A program made the translations under genes and the position numbers. A stretch of 64,000 bases of DNA from Mytilinidion resinicola (Eukaryota > Ascomycota > Dothideomycetes > Mytilinidiales > Mytilinidiaceae): assembly GCF_010093595.1 (NCBI RefSeq), contig NW_022985465.1, positions 218,538 to 282,537 of the forward strand. The letters run 5' to 3'. Within the stretch, counting starts at the first letter, position 1; each line of letters begins with the position of its first letter. Under the pieces are notes generated by a model that saw only the letters and a list, made by a program, of their open reading frames with translations, was not told the origin of the DNA and ran no database searches. Positions 41,700-55,233 of the stretch are shown here, piece after piece.

Positions 41700-42418
41700 A
41701 TGGCCGACAACGACGCGCAGGTATGTTTTTTTGTCCGCTCTTCGTTTTGTGCCCCACCTTTATCGATTCAAGCATGCCCGCTGCGAAAGTGCGGCCAGCC
41801 ATCGTTCCACAGCGACTCTCCAGCGTCCCCGTTATTGACGCCCATCGCAGCATGAGCACACCTTCGAGAGCGCCGACGCCGGTGCCTCCACCACCTACCC
41901 CATGCAGTGCTCGGCCTTGAGGAAGAACGGCTTCGTCTGCATCAAGAACCGCCCCTGCAAGATCGTCGAGATGTCCACCTCCAAGACGGGCAAGCACGGC
42001 CACGCCAAAGTCCATCTCGTGGCCATCGACATCTTCACCGGCAAGAAGCTGGAGGAACTCTGCCCCTCCACCCACAACATGGACGTCCCCAACGTCCGCC
42101 GCCAGGAATACCAGCTTGTAAGTGGGCCGCACAAAGAACCGTGGGCTCGCATGACTGACCCCCGCTAGTTGGATGTCACCGACGATGGTTTCCTCTCCCT
42201 GATGTCTGATGATGGCTCCACCAAGGACGACGTCAAGCTCCCCGAGGGCGAGGTTGGCGACAAGGTCCATAAGCTCTTCACTGAGGAGAACAAGGATACT
42301 AGTAAGTACAATGTAACGTCGCGTACGCTTCTTAGCTAACGGATGTATAGACGTTATTGTTCTCACCGCTATGGGCGAAGAAACCGCCATCGATGCCAAG
42401 GAGGCTCCCAAGTCTTAG
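41700..42418 (+). CDS. eIF5A: Translation factor eIF5A
   Basis: Four exons (introns 41721-41850, 42118-42168, 42302-42350) code for 162 residues. The first exon holds only MADNDAQ. The hypusine site is Lys55 in [12 protein letters not shown], within the SH3-like N domain; the OB-fold C domain begins near [14 protein letters not shown]. eIF5A, modified by deoxyhypusine synthase and hydroxylase, binds the ribosomal E site and helps peptide-bond formation at proline runs and termination. Length and all conserved motifs match the family. Confidence 0.98.
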
Positions 42419-43090
42419 ATGTCTGACGTTGGACTCGAGAGGCCGTCAACAGGGAGGAGTTCAGAACAGGCGTGGTTGGGACCAGTCCGAAAACGTAGGA
42501 TGGATCTGCATGTCCTATGTAGACCTATTACTTTTTGTGCTATCTTGGCTTTCCCCAGCGCGATGCTCTTTCCATGCTGATGGTGACGGATATTTGTGGG
42601 TTCTCACGGGGCTGGCTTGGGTTTCTTGCATCATTGCTATGCTCTTCTCTCTGGAGATACGTAGTCACGAATCTATAAAAACGAGGCCACGGTCCAGTGC
42701 AGGAGCAATTGACTCGGATTGTGATTTTCATGTCACATTCTCCGTCGTCGAACTCTAAACATTTCGTGATTTGTGAGACCTCAAAATCTGCACTAAGTCA
42801 CAACTAGCGGAACTCCTGCGTTGAGCCATCACAGCTACCAGGATGAATGCCGTCGAAACTCCACAACGACGGATGGATCCGCCATGACCTACTCGTCTGG
42901 CCAGTCCGCAATCTGCGCCCATCAAAAAATTCACGGGTGTCGGAGCTAAAAATCTAGACCTTTGCAAAACCATGGAACGCCACTCAAAGCTGAGAAATGC
43001 GCTGAACCCAAAACCCAACCCGTAGCTTTTACGCGCTGCCAGCCCACCATTGCACCACCACCAATCAAGAGCATCACAGCCATCCTACCA
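42419..43090. other. Intergenic region eIF5A to RRN7
   Basis: 672 bp with the eIF5A 3' flank and the RRN7 promoter. Open frames upstream of the RRN7 start (from 42962) are in frame with it, but nothing in them looks conserved. No other feature seen. Confidence 0.5.
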
Positions 43091-44992
43091 ATGAGCTCCC
43101 ACTGGATCAAAGGCCCAGTATGCGGAATTGAGAACTGTAGGTCGCGGCATTACGAAGAAGAGGCCGACGGCTACCAATACTGTCAAAATGGACATCGAAG
43201 AGGCGTAAGCTCATGAAACCAGATGCGAGTGGGTCTGCTGATTTGCTGACTTGGACATGGCTAGAATGTCCTTGCGACGGAAAGAGAGGAGGACGATTTC
43301 AATCCACATGCTAAATGGCAGAGTGCAAAATCGGATGTCGAAGATGCCGAAAAGCAGTACCAATGTACGTGGATCTTTGTTCACTCAGAAGACTTATCAA
43401 ATTTTTCATCTCATCTCTTCTTAGATGTTCATTTATGTATGCTTTTCTAGGTTTCACATGTCTAACGGAAGCTAGACTATACGGGACGGGACGCCTTCAC
43501 TCTCTATCTCCAGTGCTACCAAGTTATTCTCCGCCACCAGATATGGTTCCTTGTTCACAAAAAAGGCCTTCCAGCTGAGCTAGAGGTTCGTAGTTCACGA
43601 CTGGTTTAAATACAGAAAATTTGCTGATAGGGTGTCGGTCGTCAGAGCGTTATATTCGATCTTTGGGCCCTCAAAGTCATGAACCTCAAAGACCGAGTGG
43701 CAGATGACAGAGAGGAGAGCCTCTCACAGATGTTCAGTTCTGGGTCCGAGGAAGAGATAGAAGACTCTGATGACAACCGCTCAAAATATATGGGCAGCGG
43801 AAGGAAGGCCAGAGATACACCGAAGCTTATTGACACCCTAGCTTTATGCTATCTAGGTGCACTAACACTGCGAATACCGATCACTACCGGAGACATTTAC
43901 GAATGGACGACCAATGGTGATATGGTTTATGCCAGAGCAAAGGACTATCTTCCACTTGCGATGAAGGAACGATTGCCTCCAATATATAAACCTAATGTTC
44001 TGGAGCCGCCCGGTATCTTACGACAGCAACGCCTGCATGGGGCAATCATGGATTTGGCCCTTTCTTACGAGCACCATCACGGGATTGTTTTTCCATCCCT
44101 CAATCATCCGGTACTTCTATTCAGGTATATGAAGGAACTGGCATTGCCGATGGAGATCTATGGAGCGGTGGCGAAGCTTGCTAAGCTTCTGATGTATACT
44201 TTTACCTATCCCACGAAAGCTGCCGTAAAAAGACTTCGCGTTACCGACATACCCGACGCACAACTCGTTTCCTTAATCGTGGTCTGCGTAAAGTTGTTCT
44301 ATCCTTTTGATCGCATTCAGCGCTATCCAAGCACGGACGGAGAGCCGGCAGGCGCGAATATGGACTGGGAAGTGTGGGAGGAATCTACCTCCACACTCAA
44401 AAAATTGATGGAAGTACCTGGGCAGCTGAACATTCGAGAAATGATGGAGCTACAAGAGAAGGACATCTTTTCACTGAGTGGTGATCAAATGGACCAGTAC
44501 TTGGACTGGTATCAGAAAACCTGGGTGGACGAGACCATACGAGAAAAGGACAAAGACAGCAACTTTCGAAAGGAGCTATTCAATCAGTTCCCTATCGGCC
44601 CACCGGTATACCGTCTAGAAGACTTTCGTGCACCCGATATGGACGCAGCATATGTTCAGGCTGCGCAAACGAAAAGAGTGGAAGATGTTCACAGCAAGAT
44701 GAGTGGTAACAGGGTAGTCGCCGAGAAAAATGCGATCAACGACATCAAGCGACCTGGAAGTCAATACAAGCATTATCGGCGCGAAAGCGAACTGCCTGAC
44801 TCGGCGAGGGCTTTCTACAAAGAGGCGGCCAAGACATCTGGATTGTCGGTGAAGATGCTGGTCAACGCTGTCTTCTTCACGGAACGGAGGGTGCAGAGAT
44901 GGGGTGAATCGCAGAGACGATGGGAAAGGAAGCAGACTGAGGGAGATAATGCAGGAAGAGGGAACTATCAGAGACAGTTGACATCTGTTTGA
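43091..44992 (+). CDS. RRN7: RNA polymerase I core factor subunit Rrn7 (TAF1B-like)
   Basis: Four exons (introns 43205-43264, 43365-43475, 43586-43645) code for 556 residues. The N-terminal zinc ribbon reads GPVCGIENCRSRHY and then YCQNGH. The B-reader/linker and first cyclin-like fold contain YTGRDAFTLYLQCYQVIL, IWFLVHKKGLPAELE, FDLWALKVMNL, LIDTLALCYLGALTLRIPIT and IVVCVKLFYPFDR. Rrn7 is the TFIIB-like subunit of the core factor that recruits Pol I to the rDNA promoter. The third intron has two in-frame acceptors, 43630 or 43645; the later gives the better fit, and the earlier adds five residues. The C-terminal 130 residues are charged and poorly conserved. Confidence 0.85.
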
Positions 44993-46140
<1,148 letters not shown>

Positions 46141-47194
46141 AGGATACGTCTGGAGAGGAATTGGGTGCCGAGTTGCGGGAGAAATGAATTGCGGACTGGA
46201 GAGGCCTATGGCTATTCCACCATGGCGTTCCATACTAGGCTTCAGGTTCCATCAATCGTCATTCAAGCAATGTGAACATGTTCCCTACGTTTGAGAAATT
46301 CCACCAATGTGCAAAACCTTCGATCAAATGAACAGGAACCGGTGGTTTCAATCGCCTTACACTAAAGAGAGATAGCGACGCGAAGGAACGGCACGTACCA
46401 CCTTGAAACACCCTTCCCATCCAAAACACCATGAAAATAGTATCACGTGATTTGGCGTTTCTCTGGTGATTGCGTCATACATTACCAGATTCTGAGAAAT
46501 CACGACCCTTCACTTTCCATTAACCAGACCAGATTCACGTCACATTGCATGTAGAAACACCAGATTAACCCAAATAGTAGTCTTCTCTATCATCTCACTA
46601 CCTACACTAACCAGCCCAGATTTTGTTCTACTCAAGAAACCACGATCTTCATATCTAGTCATCCAATCAACAACAACACGAAAGCTCGCACGCATGGTGC
46701 GAACGAAAGCCGTTAAAGCTAGCCTTAACAGACACGGAGGGTAGGTGGATAGACAGAATCGTAGTGCAGCACGGGAAAAAGCTGTCAACAAAAGGCCCAT
46801 AGATCATAGGTAGCTCCCAAACGCCTAGAAATGTAGGGGTGGTTCCTAGGAGGGAGGAAGAAGCAAAGAGAAAGGAGATGGGTAGGGGTGGAATTCTGGG
46901 ATGTGCAAAAGGAAAAAAGGGTATGAACACAAATGGTAGAAAAATCAAGCTAACGCCGCGCTATGCTGCTGTTGCCGCTAGACAAACAGGAATTCCCAGA
47001 AGTGCAGAGAAGTATGGTTGTGGAGGTGTCGGGACTCCACGGATTGAACAGGAGTCGTGTTGAGTGTTTGGGTGAATCGTTGGTAAAAGAACTAGGTCGA
47101 GTCGGCAGCATCGTGATGTCGTCAGGACTCGAAAAGCATTAACAGGTTACAACCGTGGACAGTGTTGTCTTTAGTCAAGCAACTAATACGTTTG
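46141..47194. other. Convergent intergenic region with degenerate hairpin
   Basis: 1.05 kb between the 3' ends of ubiquitin-L40 and the FHA gene. It holds an imperfect inverted repeat at about 46443-46504 whose arms share TCACGTGATTT and CTGGT/ACCAG with the MITE-like element at 22947. Small open frames have no domains. Confidence 0.5.
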
Positions 47195-48833
47195 CTAGTG
47201 TCGTGGGCGCTTCCAGTAGTATTGCTGGGAAAGATTAGTCTCGGAGTCTGCAATAGAGTGCGCATTTTCGCGCAAGAGAACATACCTTGTGCGATTTCCG
47301 CACTGACCGGAGACCGGAGCCGCCAATGCCACCAACTACGGCGTCTCGCCGCATCTGATCAGAATCCATCTCGGGCACGTAGTAGAATTCGTTCTCGAGG
47401 GGCTTTCCAGCAGCATCTTTGCCCTCCCGGTTAATCTCCCCTACACACGGAGTATTGTCCAGTATCTTCTTGAGCTCTAGAGAAGTGAGGTCTGCGGATT
47501 CAGGAGTTGCGGTGGCCCTGCTCGACGAAGCGCTGGATTTTAGCTCTTTTGGTAGGTTGCCGAAGATGGTAGAGAGAGGAATTGAATGAAGGCGGGAGAA
47601 GGCCAATTGGTTGATAACGTGGTTCTTAATGGGCGACTCATTCATCCTCCGCGACTCGGAGCCAGGATGTTGCTGCGGGGACCGAGAGGCAGCAAGAGGG
47701 CGGCGGCGACGCTGAGTCGGTGTGGTGTTGCTGCTCCAGGCAGTCATAGAAGCCATACGCGGTAGTAGATTCGCTCCGAAAGGCCCGAAAGAGTGCACTA
47801 CTGGATCGTTCTCTTCGTCTTCATCTGACAAGTCCTCCAAAAATCCATTGTTCAACAATGCGTCCTTCGAGTCATTTGCAGAAACATATCTCGAGAGTGC
47901 AGGCCGCGACGGGGAGCCAGCTAGAGAAGCCGCAACAGCAGCAGCGACTCCGTTGTCCACCGCTACATCTTCATCTTCGAAGACTTGGATGGGCCCGGCT
48001 TGTGGAACAATATCATCGTCAACATCCAAGAACGTTGATGATTCGGTAAAGTTCGGCTGGTGAATTGGGCTCTGTGAAGTAGGCGACCTAGGAATCACTG
48101 GAGGGCTGGAAGCAATGTGATCGGCGACATGACGGCGGCTGGGCGATTCCTCAATCCATGCTGAGTCCGAGTCTGGTTGCGAGTCGAATGACAGGCTCCT
48201 CCCAACTAGAGGCCATATGATCAGCACGCGAGTGTCTTGAACATCCACCATGATATCCGCCTCGGGGTTGTTCGACACGAACGATTGCCCCTTGGTCAAT
48301 ACGTAGACCTGTCCCCGGCAGTGAATCTTTGCACCATTCCATCCCAAGCATTGTACCTCGACATAGCCCTCCGGGTAAGACGCGTCGGATGCGTGGTAGG
48401 CGGCTTGGACATGGACGCGTGAAATGGCGCGATTTGAAGATAGCTGATAGTCCGAGGAGTTCGAGGACCTTCCCATTCGTACGGGCTCGCCATTGAGGGG
48501 GAGATCTACAGAGGGAACTGCTCCGAGGGGAACACGTTCCGAGAGAGTCGACATGGTACGCTGGAGACCAGGACGTATACTACGCGTAGGCGATGAGGGC
48601 AGAATGCCCGTAGAGGACGTGGGCACAGGCGTCGGGTAGTACTCGAGCTTTGCTCTTGGATGGGAGGGAGAATCTTCCTCATACTTGCGTTTTGAGGATT
48701 GTGGACGCGGAAACGGTGACGAGGACAGCGGTTCGAACGCGGGAAGCAGAGACGGCGGCCGCGTGAGTCCTGGCTGCTGTGGAGATGCTGAAGACAGCAA
48801 CCGAGGGGCGTCTTGTCTGGAAGAGGAGTCCAT
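47195..48833 (-). CDS. FHA-domain protein (Tos4/Plm2-like)
   Basis: Two exons (intron 47285-47225) code for 525 residues. The ATG at 48833 gives MDSSSRQDAP; the frame is open upstream without an ATG. After a Ser/Pro-rich disordered N-terminus, an FHA phosphothreonine-binding fold lies at about residues 95-200. Its key motifs are VRMGRSSNSSDYQL, NRAISRVHVQAAY and WNGAKIHCRGQ. A long acidic and Ser-rich region follows. The conserved C-terminal helix LRSVRKSHKQYYWKRPRH is completed by the 30 nt last exon. By family, such proteins are chromatin or cell-cycle associated; the exact role here is inferred. Confidence 0.85.
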
Positions 48834-50353
48834 TGTGCAGAGAAGGCGTATAGACGCGACTGGGATGCGGCGTGATAGCAGTGACACGCTCAGCGACTCG
48901 GACGAGGAGGACGCGAAGCAGTGGTGGTGGTGGAGAGAGAGGCAGAGAACCAGTGTGGATCTAAGAAGGTCAGAGTCTGGCGGCCATGAGGGTAACTGAA
49001 GAAGAGGAGGTCACGTCGAGGCGGCCGGTGGTGGAGAGGCTGGGACTGGGTTTCGCGGGTGTGGATTCACGACGCGCTACCCTATGAAGCTCGGACTGGG
49101 ATACTTCGTGCCAAGACCACCCGGGTAACGAGCAGAGCGGGCATTCTCGCGATGCAGCAAATTACAGGCCTGCTTGTACAAAGGTACTACAATGACTTGT
49201 TGGAATTACTGCATTGGCGCTCTGCAGAGTGCGATATCAGATTCACGGTTTCCATCGTGTCCCTCAAAGCAGCAGGACATTCACCCTATCGACTTGCAAA
49301 TTGAGGCTGCATAACTGGCACAGTCCGACACAATATAGCCTCTCCCACCCGCCCGTCGGATGTCGATGCTCGGCCGCCAGCCCCGACGCGAAGGCGCCGA
49401 TGCTGCCCTTCAGCGTGTGCGTTTCGCGCGGCACGCCTCCATTAGCCGGTTCTGGCACAAGCAAGGACGCTGGTGCGCCGTGACTGCAGCCCACTGCGTC
49501 TTTGGCTTCACTCTCTGCATGAACGACTCCTCGTAAATCAAGATTCTCGCGCCCCGGCAGACCGCTCTTTTCCACCGTCATCCTGAGCGTCCGCGTGTGC
49601 CGCAAGATTGCATGTCGACCCCACATGCCAGTTTGCTAGCGGCGCCTGCAACGGCGCGAAGAATCCAAAGAAGAGCGACGTCGACGCGTCTTCAAACCGT
49701 GACAGTGACCCGAGCGGGGGCGTGGGTTTCAAATTGGTGGTACGCGCGGGTCAGCTTGAGGCGAAGAGAAGCATCGCGTGGACATTTGTATGTAGGGAAC
49801 CATGCCGCCGTCTTCCTTCAGGCCTTCAATCGAAGCTTCTGAAGCGCAGTGTCGCGCGTCAGGGCGGCATCTTAGATGGAAGATCAGATCGTGTCTTGGG
49901 CAGGTCAGGTCTCGAAGAAGGCGCGCGGCACGCGATGGCATCAAGTCCAGCCGAGGTGATCGCCGGAGGCCAAAAGTAGCCAAACTCGTATGCAAATAGT
50001 AGGTGCAGTAAGCCGTGTAATATGGAGTTGAGCTTAGGGAGCAAGGAAAACGAGTTGTGCTAGCATTCGCGTAACCTGATCCATTTTTGTTCTGACAGCG
50101 GGGAGCTAATGGACATGAGACGTTGTAACTCGGACAAGATGCAGGGCCCAAAAGCTGTGTTATACCTTTGTACCAGGTGGTATTGCGGAGGACGAGGACG
50201 AGGACGCGGACGCTGGACGCTGGACGCGGACGCTAGCCGCGGGGTTGAAAGAATACGACCCACATTCGGATAAATCATCGGCCCGAACGAACTTTTTTGC
50301 GCCTCCAGCTTCAACTGCAGGTGCCCTCTCGAACACCACATTAAGCCGCAGCG
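48834..50353. other. 1.5 kb divergent intergenic region
   Basis: Lies between the FHA gene (minus) and the L1-domain gene (plus). It contains a TGGTGGTGG-type run near 48920 and a GGACGC-rich simple repeat at about 50187-50235. Many overlapping open frames of 60-140 codons occur on both strands without domains; I judge them chance products of GC-rich sequence. Confidence 0.5.
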
Positions 50354-51734
50354 ATGACGAAAGAAATCGCTTTAACGACCAAGGTCCAGCAGGGGACGCC
50401 GTATCAGCTCGATCCCAATCAGGTGCGCACACCATCATCACCGAAATTGCGTGCAGACATTGCTAGCTAACAAAATGTCACAGACCCTCAAAGCAGCTCA
50501 AGCCCTTGTCAGTCACATCCAGAAAGAGCAGAAGCGCCTTGAGAGCGCATCCGAGAAAAAGGACCTCCTAGCCACCGGCGACGGCGAAGACGAAGCACAC
50601 GAGAAGGTCCCCGTCTGGCTCATCCTGGGAACGAAGAAATTCATACAAGACCAGAAGCGCCTGAAGCCCTCAAAGATTGCTCTACCCCACCCATTCGGCT
50701 CTCCCGATGCGAGAGTGTGTTTGATCACGGTGGACCCTCAGCGCGCCTTCAAGAATCTGATCGCTGAACCGACTTTCCCAGCCTCTGTTTCTTCCCGAAT
50801 TTCTCGAGTCATTGGTATTAGTGTATGCATTGCCTTCGATATTCTCCCTTCTCTAGCGCAACAGCTATGCTGACAGCTTTGGTTCCAGAAATTGAAAGCT
50901 AAATATAAGAGCTACGAATCCCGGAGACAACTCTTCGCCGAGTACGACGTCTTCCTCGCCGATGAGAGAATAGTGACATTTTTAGTTGCTACGCTGGGAA
51001 AGATCTTCTACGGTACAACTGCAAAGAAACCACTGCCTGTCAACTTGACGGCCGGAGTGAAGACTCAGAAAGACGAGAATGGGAAGAAATCCAAAGTCGG
51101 TGTCAAGAAGGGTGAGACGGTAGTTGGAACCCCAGAGGCGGTTGGAAAGGAAATTGGGGCAGCTCTGAACGCTGCACTCGTTCACATCAGCCCAAGCGTG
51201 TCTACCGCTATTCGAGTGGCCACGGCGGATATGGCTCCCAAGGACATCGCCGAGAACGTGGAGGCAGTGGTCGAAGGCTTGACAGCTAAATTCGTGTCAA
51301 AGGGATGGCGGAACGTGCGGAGCGTGCATATCAAAGGTCCTAACACGATGGCTCTACCAGTCTGGCTGGCGGAAGAGTTGTGGGTTGAGGATGCAGATGT
51401 GCTGGAAGAGAAGTGGAAGCCGAAGGAGTTTGTCAGGGAAGAGGGTCTCAGCAAGAAGAAGCGGAAGTGGGAAGAATGGGAGGACGAGATGCTTGACGAT
51501 GATGAGAAGGTCCTTATTCGGGAGAGGAAGCCGAAGAAGTCGAAGAAGGTCAAGAAGCCGGAGGCGGACAAGGCCGTCGTAGATGACCTTGCCAAAGAGA
51601 CCGCATCGCGGAAGCAGAAGCTCAAGGAGCAAAAGACAGAGGCTTTGAAAGCGATTGAAGCACCTCCGATCAAAGCGCCGGAGGTGATCGAGAAGAAGAA
51701 GAAGTCAAAAAAGCGGCAAGCTGTGGCGGCGTAG
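50354..51734 (+). CDS. Ribosomal L1 domain nucleolar protein (Cic1/Utp30 type)
   Basis: Three exons (introns 50423-50483, 50823-50888) code for 417 residues. The real start is the small exon at 50354 (MTKEIALTTKVQQG, then PYQLDPNQ), which splices to TLKAAQALVSHIQKEQKRLE. A ribosomal-protein-L1-like fold spans about residues 55-270: VPVWLILGTKKFI, KPSKIALPHPFG, FLADERIVTFLVATLGKIFY and SVHIKGPNTMALPVWL. The last 130 residues are rich in Lys and Glu, with SKKKRKWEEWEDE and KKKKSKKRQ. Proteins of this type act in the nucleolus in early ribosome assembly. The long basic tail fits Cic1/Nsa3 or RSL1D1 better than the shorter Utp30, but I cannot decide. Confidence 0.88.
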
Positions 51735-51924
51735 TGTGTTCCACGGCTAGGTTTGTCGGAAAATGGCGTTATGGATACGATATCATGGCAACTGTGAGGT
51801 AGAAATACTGTTCATTCTCTTCCCATCTTCATACACATTGACTATACATTTCGTGCCGGGCTGTCCTCAAGCATGATGCAAAGCCCCTGACTCCAACTCC
51901 TAACCGTTCCAGTACATCTCGCTT

Positions 51925-52968
51925 TCACAGCTCGATCTGGCCTCCTTCCTTTTGGACCGTGAGCTCTTTCGATTTCCCGTGGACTGGACCATAATAGGTC
52001 TTGAACACATCAATCAACACCTTGTCGGTCAATTGCATGTGTCCGCCTTCCGTCTCCTTGAAGACTAGTCCTCCCTTCTCATCCAACTTCTTCAACCCAA
52101 TCCAATCTTCTTTATATATCGTCCGATTCCGCAATGGCTCCACAACCCCAGACGTTAGGTTCGTCACCTGCGCGAACCACCCGGACGCTTTGGGGATAAC
52201 GGTCGTATCGTCCTCTGTCGAAGCATCAGTCTAGCTCAGAAACCAAGCCGTCCTCTTCTTACCAAACAGATACATGACAAACTTCTCCAAGCTCGCCAGG
52301 TTCTTCGCATACGTCTCGTTCTTTATAGCGCGCTCGTTGTTAATGTCCGCCAGGAAATTCGAGTGCTCCAAGTACTCCTCCGTCGGCTCCCCGGTGCTCG
52401 TATTGCAGGAGCGGTAGTATTGCGCCGGCACGAGATGCGACTGCACGTAGTTCGACCATGTGTTCGTTCGTAGTAATGCCATCGCGCCCTTACATAGCCA
52501 GTCTGTTGCGCCACATGCTTGAAACTCTGCTATCCCGTTGTGTTGACTTCCAAACGTGACCAAGTTCCGCACAGGCGGGACATTGCAGCGCTCAATGAAG
52601 CCCCTCAGGAACTGACCGCCCTGGGAGAAACCGAGGGCGTTGACGGCGGGTGCGGTAGACAGTATAGGGTGTGATGCGAGGTCGGCGCATACTTGCGCGA
52701 TCTGGTCTGTCGTGTTTCCGAAGAAGGTTGCCGTCCGGTCGCTGCCTGCGTCTTCGTCGAGTCGGATCTGGTACACAAAAGTGCCTGGGTTTGTTTCGCT
52801 GGCTAGCTCGGCCACGGCGGCCAGGCCATCGGCGGCGTAGTTGTCGCCTAGGCCGTGCCAGATGATGAGGGGGAGTGGTTCCGATTCGGTGCTGAGGGTG
52901 GCTGGGGAGGGGAGGGCAGAAACGGAGGTCAGGAGGAGTACGGGGGCGAGGAGTGTTGATGAATGCAT
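51925..52968 (-). CDS. PPT1: Palmitoyl-protein thioesterase
   Basis: Two exons (intron 52262-52215) code for 331 residues. A signal peptide (MHSSTLLAPVLLLTSVSA) precedes an alpha/beta hydrolase: PLIIWHGLGDNY, the nucleophile Ser115 in GFSQGGQFLRGF, VTFGSQHNGI and the catalytic His in EGGHMQL near the end. Skipping the intron would end the protein at LFGKKRTAWFLS and lose the His, so it is required. The enzyme removes S-linked palmitate from proteins during lysosomal or vacuolar breakdown. It carries Asn-x-Thr/Ser sites such as NTT and NET, as expected for a lumenal protein. Confidence 0.93.
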
Positions 52969-53896
52969 CTTGAGTTAGCAGTTGAGGGTGTTTGGATTTG
53001 AGAAGAACAGCCCTGGGGCGCAGAAGGCAGAGGCGAACTGCCGTCGAAAGGACTTCTCAGCACGGCCTTGAGAGGGAAATGCCCCGATATATGACCTTGT
53101 TCTGGGTTCTCTGGCCATGATTAGACCTCACTCGATCGATGCTGATCTCGGCTGGGAAGTAAGCGTCACAGCGTTTCAAGCCAGAGAATAGATCCTAGCA
53201 CTTGGACCTCGCGATCGAGGAGGCCGCTCCAATATCTTGGAAAACGGCGGTCGATGCGGCAGGCGCGGCCCGGCAAGAACCCTAGTTCAGATGGCCGAAT
53301 CACACCCTAAGTCCCGATGTGATTGCTTCTACGCGAGCTCACGGCACATCGTGTTCCCCACTGTAAACCCCCGTATCATTGTAAGTAGGCACGTACAAAG
53401 GTAGGGTTGACTGTGCCGTGGCACGTTAATGCACTCGAAACCAACCGGCCCCGCCTTGTGCATCAGAGGCACAATGGAGATGCGGGCGAGGCGGGGAAGA
53501 GCGGAGGGTCAGTGATACTCCCTATACAGTGATAGTACCCCCAGCCACGGACCCCTATCACTATACCTAGCTTTTACTGTACCACAGTATCGTTCCCCAC
53601 CGAAGCTGTGCGCCTGCCCAACGCAAAGCTGTGCGCCTGCTTAACGCAAGGAGGGCGGCGCGGCGCCAATCGTTGTCGACTGATCTATGCACCCTGGCGG
53701 GGCTAGTCAAATTTCCTCAATTCATCGAGCCTCACCTCGCATGAACATGTTCGCTCTGTGCGTTTTCCTTTTGTCATTATATATATATATTGCTTGTGGT
53801 TGTGCTCGTTTGCCCACTATTCGTCTTGAGAAGCTCACTCTACATTTGAGCTTGAATTCAACAGCGATATCTTTATCGTCACCGTCTTCAACGAAC
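52969..53896. other. Intergenic region with small tandem repeat
   Basis: Holds the thioesterase promoter and otherwise little. Two adjacent copies of a 23 bp unit (53603-53625 and 53626-53648, two mismatches) and a short (TA)n run near 53779-53790 are the only repeats noticed. ORFs are short. Confidence 0.6.
53603..53648. repeat. 23 bp tandem repeat, two copies
   Basis: The unit begins AAGCTGTGCGCCTGC and ends AACGCA. The two copies differ at two adjacent positions (CC against TT). No function apparent. Confidence 0.9.
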
Positions 53897-54579
53897 ATGT
53901 CCAGGCAGCTTCCGTGAGTTTCCTAGGATCTTGATGTTCCTCATCTTCTAATCGTGCGTGGCAGACCACTCTCAATCCCTACCCGTTCAAATCCAGCACT
54001 TCCTGGAGTTCAGGCCCTCATTCGTGGCGTCCCTGCCCAACAGGAGACGTCGTTCGGCCTCCTCATGCCATCGTCAACCAATGGGCATCCATATGCTAAT
54101 TCGAATTATGCCGCATGTGGGACAATCTTTCCCGCTTCTCAAACCCGCTGCGATCGATTCATTGCGGCATCGGATAATCGCCAATCACTAGCAACTCCGC
54201 GGTCCCCTTCGTATGCGGAGACAAGAGTGAATGGGACCCAAGTAACCGGTCGCAGGCCCTCCGACTCCTCAAGCATCTCCGATTCTCCACCCTCACTTGG
54301 GGACCGCTTCTGGCCTTCACGAGCCAAAGACGAGTCGAAAAGGCGGCGCGGGAACAAGCGGCCCGTTCAAAGCACAGCGAGAGGCTGAAGAGACTTGAGG
54401 GTCATATTCTAGCAACCCCGTACCACTCAAAGCTCGTAGCCACTCCTGAATTAAATTCACGCAATTCTCAACTGAGTGGTTTGACATATACCAAGGATGT
54501 CGTGCTAGAGGCTACTATTCATGCTCTAGAGAGCCAGGCCATCCAGATCAGAGACCAGGACACCTTGAGCAAAAAATAG
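53897..54579 (+). pseudogene. Probable frameshifted gene with a basic helix region (bHLH/bZIP-like)
   Basis: A likely 17 nt first exon (MSRQLP) splices over intron 53914-53964 into a Ser/Pro-rich frame. That frame reaches AKDESKRRR at about 54340-54350 and stops at 54388. A different frame takes over exactly there and stays open to the TAG at 54577-54579. It starts EQAARSKHSERLKRLEG and continues with LTYTKDVVLEATIHALESQ, which looks like a basic region followed by two helices. One base gained near 54341-54352 would join them into about 210 residues. No GT-AG intron explains the shift. It could be a decayed gene, a sequencing error or two unrelated frames. I do not recognise a named family. 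Confidence 0.4.
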
Positions 54580-55233
54580 GACTCTCTAATTGAATACCAG
54601 GCCTAGCTAATCCAAAGATTCTGTAATTGTACTCCACAACCATCCACTGTTTCAGCACGTATTAACCACACCATCAGCTCAACGTGGAACCTGATTTCCG
54701 GGCCCCCCGATACTCTCGAGCAACCATTTCGACCTGCTCGTTTATGACCGCTTTAGTCCTAGTCCAGCTTCTTGCCCTCATCAAGGCCATGTCCCTCCTC
54801 TCGCGTGGGCTATCATTTTTTTCGTGGGTCCTCTCCCTCAACAGAAATATTCAGTTGGTGGTATACCTTCGGTTTCCTTTCTTTTCAAGCACACCAGGGC
54901 AACAAGGAGTGGCAACCTGTCTGTCATCGGCTTGTGAGGCTGCCTCTCCGACATATGCTTCTGCCACATCGTGGACCAGTCCAAGTAGCATGCACCTGGG
55001 TGAGGGATTGTTCTCATCCATCCGATTCGTGCCGTTTTCTTCATCTTCTCCATGGAATGTAGGGATAGTAGTATCGACCGCTCAACCGCATCCATAGTCT
55101 CTAGTTCGAAATCGCGACCGACTTTACCAGGCGTATTCACTTTTTAGTTAGTGGTAAGCTTGTGCTAGTAACTGGTATTCAATCAAAACTCTATTCCTCA
55201 CACGATCATTCCCCGGCCCTCATTGTATCACTT
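54580..55233. other. Intergenic, no gene recognised
   Basis: About 650 bp between the probable frameshifted gene and the alanine-rich fragment. A 137-codon plus-strand frame (54684-55097) and its shadows show no domain, signal peptide or splice logic. Confidence 0.5.

Noticed and set aside
41098..41838. 246-codon frame on the plus strand
   Set aside because: It is antisense to the proline-rich first exon of VPS52 and runs into eIF5A out of frame; a shadow.
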